In this document: in pieces, positions 59,969 through 64,000 of the stretch
Position numbering within the stretch: position 1 is the first letter of the stretch
How the letters are laid out: every line of letters begins with the position of its first letter
Source: Castellaniella sp049651205
GTDB taxonomy: Bacteria; Pseudomonadota; Gammaproteobacteria; Burkholderiales; Burkholderiaceae_B
Assembly: GCF_049651205.1 (NCBI RefSeq)
Contig: NZ_JBASBR010000012.1
Span: 186,001 to 250,000, forward strand
Length of the DNA: 64,000 bases
Direction of reading: 5' to 3'
Translations under genes and position numbers: made by a program
The notes under the pieces: model-generated
What the model was told of the DNA's origin: nothing
The model's input: the letters and a program-made list of their open reading frames with translations, nothing else
The model's database searches: none

Positions 59969-61762
59969 TTATTTATCGTCCACCTGCAAGACAGCCAGGA
60001 AGGCCTCTTGAGGGATTTCTACGTTACCCACCTGCTTCATGCGCTTTTTACCGGCTTTTTGCTTTTCGAGCAGCTTCTTCTTGCGGGAGATATCACCGCC
60101 ATAGCACTTGGCCAGCACATTTTTTCGCAACGCCTTGACGTTTTCGCGGGCCACGACCTCAGCGCCGATCGCCGCCTGAATCGCAATATCAAACATCTGA
60201 CGCGGGATCAGGCCGCGCATGCGCGTGACAACGTCACGGCCGCGGTGGCGGGCGTTGGCACGGTGCACAATCATCGATAAGGCGTCTACCCGGTCGCCGT
60301 TGATCAGGAGATCGACCCGCACAACATCCGCCACCCGGTATTCCTTGAACTCGTAGTCCATCGACGCATACCCGCGCGAGACAGATTTCAGGCGGTCGAA
60401 GAAATCCAGCACGATTTCAGCCAGCGGGATCTCGTAGCTGAGATGTACCTGCCGGCCGTGATAGCTCATGTTGAGCTGTATCCCGCGCTTGGCCGTACAC
60501 AGTGACATCACCGGCCCCACGTACTCTTGAGGCATAAACAGTGTCACCGTCATGATGGGTTCGCGGATCTCCTGGATATTGCCTACTTCAGGCATCCGTG
60601 CAGGGCTGTCCACCATCAGCAAAGTACCGTCGCGATGCAGAACCTCATACACCACGGACGGCGCCGTGGTGATGATATCCATATCGAACTCTCGCTCAAG
60701 GCGCTCTTGCACGATATCCATGTGCAGCAGGCCCAGAAACCCGCAGCGAAACCCAAACCCCAACGCCTGTGAGACTTCGGGCTCGAACATCAGGGAGGAG
60801 TCGTTCAGCTTGAGCTTTTCGAGGGAGTCGCGCAGTTGATCGTACTCGCTGGATTCGATCGGGTAGACCCCTGCAAACACCTGGGGTTTGACCTCTTTGA
60901 AACCGGGCAGTGGCTTGGCCGCCGGCCTTTGCGCCAGGGTGACGGTATCGCCCACCTTGGCGTGTTCGAGCTCTTTGATGCCCGCGATCACAAAGCCCAC
61001 CTCGCCGGCAGACAGGGCATTGCGCGGCTGGGTCTTGGGAGTAAACACGCCCAGTTGCTCACACAGATGGCTGGCGCCGGTTGCCATCAACAGCAATTTG
61101 TCTTTGGGTCGCAAAACACCATTGACAACCCTGACCAGCATCACCACACCCACGTAGTTGTCAAACCAGGAGTCGATGATCAGGGCCTGCAGGGGTGCAT
61201 CCGCATCCCCCTGGGGCGGTGGCACACGCGCCACGATGGCTTCGAGGATTTCGTCGATCCCTAGGCCCGTCTTGGCACTGGCCTGAATCGCATCGGTAGC
61301 ATCAATGCCGATGACATCCTCGATCTCGGCCGCAGCGGCATCGGGATCTGCGGACGGGAGATCCATTTTATTGAGCACCGGCACCACCTCGACACCGAGC
61401 TCGATGGCGGTGTAGCAGTTGGCCACGGTTTGCGCTTCGACCCCCTGCGTGGAATCGACCACCAGCAAGGCGCCTTCGCAGGCAGACAAAGACCGGCTGA
61501 CTTCGTAGGAGAAATCGACATGCCCCGGGGTATCGATGAGATTAAGCGCGTAGGTTTTACCGTTGGCAGCGGTATAGCTCAAAGCAGCGGTTTGGGCCTT
61601 GATAGTGATGCCGCGCTCGCGCTCGATGTCCATGGAGTCGAGCACCTGGGCCGCCATCTCGCGATCCTGCAACCCTCCGCAACGATGAATCAGGCGATCC
61701 GCCAGCGTGGATTTACCGTGATCAATGTGCGCGATGATGGAGAAATTGCGGATGTGGTCCAT
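59969..61762 (-). CDS. lepA: Elongation factor 4
   Basis: Translational GTPase of 597 residues that back-translocates or remodels stalled ribosomes. It starts MDHIRNFSIIAHIDHGKSTL (G1), DIERERGITIKAQTAAL (G2), IDTPGHVDFSYEV (G3), VLNKMDLPSADPD (G4); domains II and III follow, then the LepA C-terminal domain (about 485-590) with GDISRKKKLLEKQKAGKKRM. Complete. It is preceded by mucD and a strong terminator in the gap, so it may have its own promoter in the 128-base interval 61763-61890. Confidence 0.97.
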   Translation of the reverse strand: MDHIRNFSIIAHIDHGKSTLADRLIHRCGGLQDREMAAQVLDSMDIERERGITIKAQTAALSYTAANGKTYALNLIDTPGHVDFSYEVSRSLSACEGALLVVDSTQGVEAQTVANCYTAIELGVEVVPVLNKMDLPSADPDAAAAEIEDVIGIDATDAIQASAKTGLGIDEILEAIVARVPPPQGDADAPLQALIIDSWFDNYVGVVMLVRVVNGVLRPKDKLLLMATGASHLCEQLGVFTPKTQPRNALSAGEVGFVIAGIKELEHAKVGDTVTLAQRPAAKPLPGFKEVKPQVFAGVYPIESSEYDQLRDSLEKLKLNDSSLMFEPEVSQALGFGFRCGFLGLLHMDIVQERLEREFDMDIITTAPSVVYEVLHRDGTLLMVDSPARMPEVGNIQEIREPIMTVTLFMPQEYVGPVMSLCTAKRGIQLNMSYHGRQVHLSYEIPLAEIVLDFFDRLKSVSRGYASMDYEFKEYRVADVVRVDLLINGDRVDALSMIVHRANARHRGRDVVTRMRGLIPRQMFDIAIQAAIGAEVVARENVKALRKNVLAKCYGGDISRKKKLLEKQKAGKKRMKQVGNVEIPQEAFLAVLQVDDK

Positions 61763-61819
61763 AGACAGCAGGCAGGAGTTAAAAATACTGAGGAGGGCGT
61801 GGCAGACAGGCTGGCCAGC

Positions 61820-61849
61820 AAAAAAGGGGGGCGCCGCAAGGCGCCCCCC
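61820..61849 (-). terminator. Rho-independent terminator between mucD and lepA
   Basis: GGGGGGCGCC and GGCGCCCCCC form a perfect 10-pair stem with tetraloop GCAA (TTGC on the minus strand), followed on the minus strand by TTTTTT. It lies 42 bases after the mucD stop and should end most of the stress operon transcript before lepA. Confidence 0.9.
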
Positions 61850-61890
61850 TTCCGTTCTGGCTGTATTTTAGCTTTTTCCCGACACGCGGA

Positions 61891-63390
61891 TCAGCGCAGC
61901 TTGACAATCACCCACTGGGATTGCTGATCGCGGCTGACCAGCAACACCACCGGATTGGATTTATCCAGATCTTTGACGACTTTCTCGTATTGCGCCGGGC
62001 TGGTGATATCCGTGTTATTGACACGCAAGATGATATCACCCGGTTCGATACCAGACTCGGCGGCGGCACCTTCTGCCTGGGCAACCAGCACGCCCTGGTC
62101 AGCTTTGGCCTCAGCCGGCAGCGCCTTTACCACCAGGCCCAGACGATCGCTACTGTCCTTGGCGGGCGCAGAAGGCTCGGAAGCCGTGGCCACTTTGGTG
62201 TCGAGCTCACCAACCTGGGCTTTAAGATCCAGGGATTTACCCTTGCGCCAAACCTGGATGGTGGCATCGGTATCCGGCTTGGTCGCCCCCACCAGACGGG
62301 GAAGATCCGTCATGTGCTTGATCTCGTGTCCGTTGAAACTCGTGATCACATCACCCGCATGCACACCGGCCTTGGCGGCAGGACCATCAGGATCGACGCT
62401 GCTGACCAATGCACCATGGGCAGTACCCAGGCCCAGCGCCTTGGCGACATCATCCTGCACCTCGGTGATCTGCACCCCGATACGGCCTCGTGTGACCTTG
62501 CCATGTGCCTTGAGCTGATCCACCACGCGCATGACTTCATCGATTGGGATAGCCAGGGAGATACCCATGAAGCCACCACTGCGGGAGATGATCTGGGAGT
62601 TGATCCCCACCACCTGTCCTTGCAGATTGATCAGCGGACCGCCGGAGTTACCGGGGTTTACCGCAACGTCCGTCTGGATAAAGGGCAGATAATCGCCGGT
62701 ATCACGGTTAATGGCACTGACGATACCTGCAGTGACAGTGGAATCCAGCCCAAAGGGCGAGCCAATGGCCAGTACCCACTGACCTTTCCTCAGCTTGTCA
62801 GAATCGCCGATGGTCAGCGGCTTGAGGCCCGTGGCATCGATCTTGAGCAGGGCAATATCGGTACGAGCATCCGTGCCGATCACTTTGGCCTTGTATTCTT
62901 TGCCACTGGTCATGGTGACAAAAATGCCATTGGAATTATCCACCACATGGTTGTTGGTAAGGACATAACCATCGCTGGACAGAATAAACCCGGAACCAAT
63001 CCCGCGAGGCACCGTGCGCTCTTTGGGGCCAGGCTGCTGCGACTTGTTGTGCGGCTGTACCTGTGGGCCTTGGCCCTGGGGCCCTTGGGGGCCAAATCCG
63101 GGGGGCATGAAGTCGGGCCCAAAGAACCAGCGAAACAGATCGGATGGATCGCCACCAGGGCCACCGGGCGAACGGCGCACCGGAACAGCTTCGGTTGTGC
63201 GGATATTGACCACGGAGTTTTCGGTTTCTGCGACAACCTGTGTGAAATCAGGCAGTGCCGAAATAGTAGACGAGACAGCGGGTTCAGCCTGAACCGCGGC
63301 CATGGGCAGCGTGGTCAGCAACAGGGCACCGGCGGCTACACCGGCAGCCATCCGCTTGACGCCAGCGACCTTGGGCAAATTAAAAACCAT
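61891..63390 (-). CDS. mucD: Do-family periplasmic serine endoprotease (DegQ/MucD)
   Basis: A 499-residue periplasmic protease/chaperone. The signal peptide (about 1-36) is followed by a Pro/Gln/Gly-rich insert before the protease domain. The catalytic triad is visible: His in VLTNNHVVDNSNG, Asp in GTDARTDIALLKID and Ser in NPGNSGGPLINLQGQVVG. Two PDZ domains follow (about 285-385 and 400-495). In the pseudomonad/betaproteobacterial order it follows mucB, so it belongs to the sigma-E regulon; the symbol is by context, degQ being equivalent. Confidence 0.95.
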   Translation of the reverse strand: MVFNLPKVAGVKRMAAGVAAGALLLTTLPMAAVQAEPAVSSTISALPDFTQVVAETENSVVNIRTTEAVPVRRSPGGPGGDPSDLFRWFFGPDFMPPGFGPQGPQGQGPQVQPHNKSQQPGPKERTVPRGIGSGFILSSDGYVLTNNHVVDNSNGIFVTMTSGKEYKAKVIGTDARTDIALLKIDATGLKPLTIGDSDKLRKGQWVLAIGSPFGLDSTVTAGIVSAINRDTGDYLPFIQTDVAVNPGNSGGPLINLQGQVVGINSQIISRSGGFMGISLAIPIDEVMRVVDQLKAHGKVTRGRIGVQITEVQDDVAKALGLGTAHGALVSSVDPDGPAAKAGVHAGDVITSFNGHEIKHMTDLPRLVGATKPDTDATIQVWRKGKSLDLKAQVGELDTKVATASEPSAPAKDSSDRLGLVVKALPAEAKADQGVLVAQAEGAAAESGIEPGDIILRVNNTDITSPAQYEKVVKDLDKSNPVVLLVSRDQQSQWVIVKLR

Positions 63391-63416
63391 GAGAAATTCT
63401 CCTTGGAAGAATGTAT

Positions 63417-64000
63417 TCAGTGAGCAGCCTGCGGGAGGTACTGTGCATTGCGGGCGAATTCCCTCACAGTATCGGCGGGCGCTTCACCCACGGCAGTCAG
63501 CCAATAGGATGCCAAACGCATCCGGTAAATATTGACCGCTCCTTGATGCAGGTCTCCCTGTTGAATGTTTTGATCTCGTTTTGGGTCAAAGGTTTCAATA
63601 AATATTGAAATTGCGGCCAAGCCGTCTGAGACCACCAACTGATTCACCACATGATCGAGCCCAATTTGCCTGGAGAGCTCAGCCACCGGCTGGAAACCCG
63701 CAGGCAGCACAAAGCGCCAGCCCAGCGACTCCAGGCTGACTGGCTCACTGGACTCGGCGATCAAATGCCAGGATCGCGTATCCCAGCTGGAAGAAATGTC
63801 GTGTGGATCTACATCCTTGCCTATTTTCAGGCTGCTGAAGGACACCTGATCGACGAGATGGCCGGCGGCGTCCAGGGTCTGAAACCTGAGCAGCAGGTGC
63901 GTTTTGTTGTCGGTGCAGATGCGATAGCTGTAGCGCAAGGCATCGCGGGCACGGATATCGGACACCTTGCAATCACGGCCAGCGATCCGATACGGCTTGC
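63417..64000 (-). CDS. mucB: MucB/RseB sigma-E regulatory protein (C-terminal part)
   Basis: Only the end of the gene lies in the window, continuing past 64000. The frame at the edge reads KPYRIAGRDCKVSDIRARDA, then LRYSYRICTDNKTHLLLRFQ; AGRDC and the RDxLRYSYR segment match the C-terminal domain of RseB/MucB, which senses LPS or misfolded porin and protects the anti-sigma factor from cleavage. The internal GTG at 63965 is not the start. The gene precedes mucD by 26 bases, consistent with the algU-mucA-mucB-mucD order. The periplasmic location is inferred from the family. Confidence 0.85.
   Translation of the reverse strand, partial: KPYRIAGRDCKVSDIRARDALRYSYRICTDNKTHLLLRFQTLDAAGHLVDQVSFSSLKIGKDVDPHDISSSWDTRSWHLIAESSEPVSLESLGWRFVLPAGFQPVAELSRQIGLDHVVNQLVVSDGLAAISIFIETFDPKRDQNIQQGDLHQGAVNIYRMRLASYWLTAVGEAPADTVREFARNAQYLPQAAH

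Noticed and set aside
61921..63423. 500-codon plus-strand frame across mucD
   Set aside because: Antisense shadow of the protease gene; composition is His/Gly/Asp-rich as expected from reverse reading, with no motif.
1..64000. Mobile elements, phage genes, CRISPR arrays, tRNA or rRNA genes
   Set aside because: No transposase, integrase, terminal inverted repeats, spaced direct-repeat arrays, or tRNA/rRNA-like sequence was recognised by eye; a tRNAscan or BLAST run was not possible, so small RNA genes could still be missed.

Overview
The window looks like core chromosome of a betaproteobacterium, most likely Burkholderiales, family Alcaligenaceae (Bordetella/Pusillimonas/Castellaniella neighbourhood). 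The grounds are the dusB-fis-purH-ruvCA order, the mucB-mucD-lepA-lepB-rnc-era-recO order, a double-length fused UvrA, a PHA phasin, and the GC-rich codon use. This placement is inferred from gene content and order; no rRNA gene is present to confirm it. I see no tRNA, rRNA, CRISPR array, insertion sequence, phage gene or integrase.

Layout. 1-2409 (minus): an MdtA-like adaptor and the start of an MdtB-like RND pump. 2589-4279 (minus): a phasin and an IclR regulator that share a palindromic site. 4354-7867: a CinA-type protein, an EI24 membrane protein, a small thioredoxin-fold protein and an RhlE-type helicase. 7990-9152: ilvE and a small zinc-finger gene. 9197-12774: BepA-like protease, CtaG-like protein and a UbiH-type hydroxylase. 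12784-18726 (plus): dusB-fis-purH-ruvC-ruvA-recQ, facing ruvB (18728-19786, minus), which carries its own LexA box. 19893-24054 (minus): an unusual overlapping trio of a very divergent cytochrome-bd subunit I, a subunit II and a ClC transporter with CBS domains. 24087-27812 (plus): glnS and minCDE. 27882-34918: AEC permease, acyl-CoA dehydrogenase with a PsrA-like palindrome, small lipoprotein, isochorismatase-fold hydrolase, ettA, a hypothetical acidic protein and a glycosyltransferase. 35042-35170 (minus): an unrecognised 42-residue basic protein too short for routine calling. 35380-42987 (plus): giant UvrA overlapping pabB and pabC. 43114-44211: NlpC/P60 lipoprotein and a DUF2325 protein. 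44430-48935 (plus): a complete branched-chain-amino-acid-type ABC importer, followed by a convergent CysB-like regulator. 50138-52913: mmsA and a divergent LysR gene whose tail overlaps lptF. 52780-56829: lptF, pepA, holC and a YccA-type membrane protein. 56833-64000 (minus): recO, era, rnc, lepB, lepA, mucD and the end of mucB.

How the parts fit together. Most genes are housekeeping: recombination and repair (ruvCAB, recQ, recO, uvrA), division-site placement (minCDE), translation and RNA handling (glnS, dusB, lepA, ettA, rnc, era, rhlE), envelope stress and secretion (mucB, mucD, bepA, lepB, lptF), and folate, purine and quinone synthesis (pabBC, purH, ubiH). Carbon-storage and fatty-acid functions (phasin/IclR, acyl-CoA dehydrogenase, mmsA, phenyl- or branched-chain uptake) carry the clearest local operators.

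The best candidate for something undescribed is the 19893-24054 trio. Its subunit I keeps the CydA fold pattern but lacks His/Met at the positions of the haem ligands and has lost the proton-path glutamates, and it is translationally coupled to an anion transporter. The second is the 42-residue basic gene at 35042-35170. Everything else unusual is regulatory (paired IclR-type sites, LexA box at ruvB only, direct repeat at mmsA/lysR) or architectural (lptF/lysR tail overlap with no lptG next to lptF).
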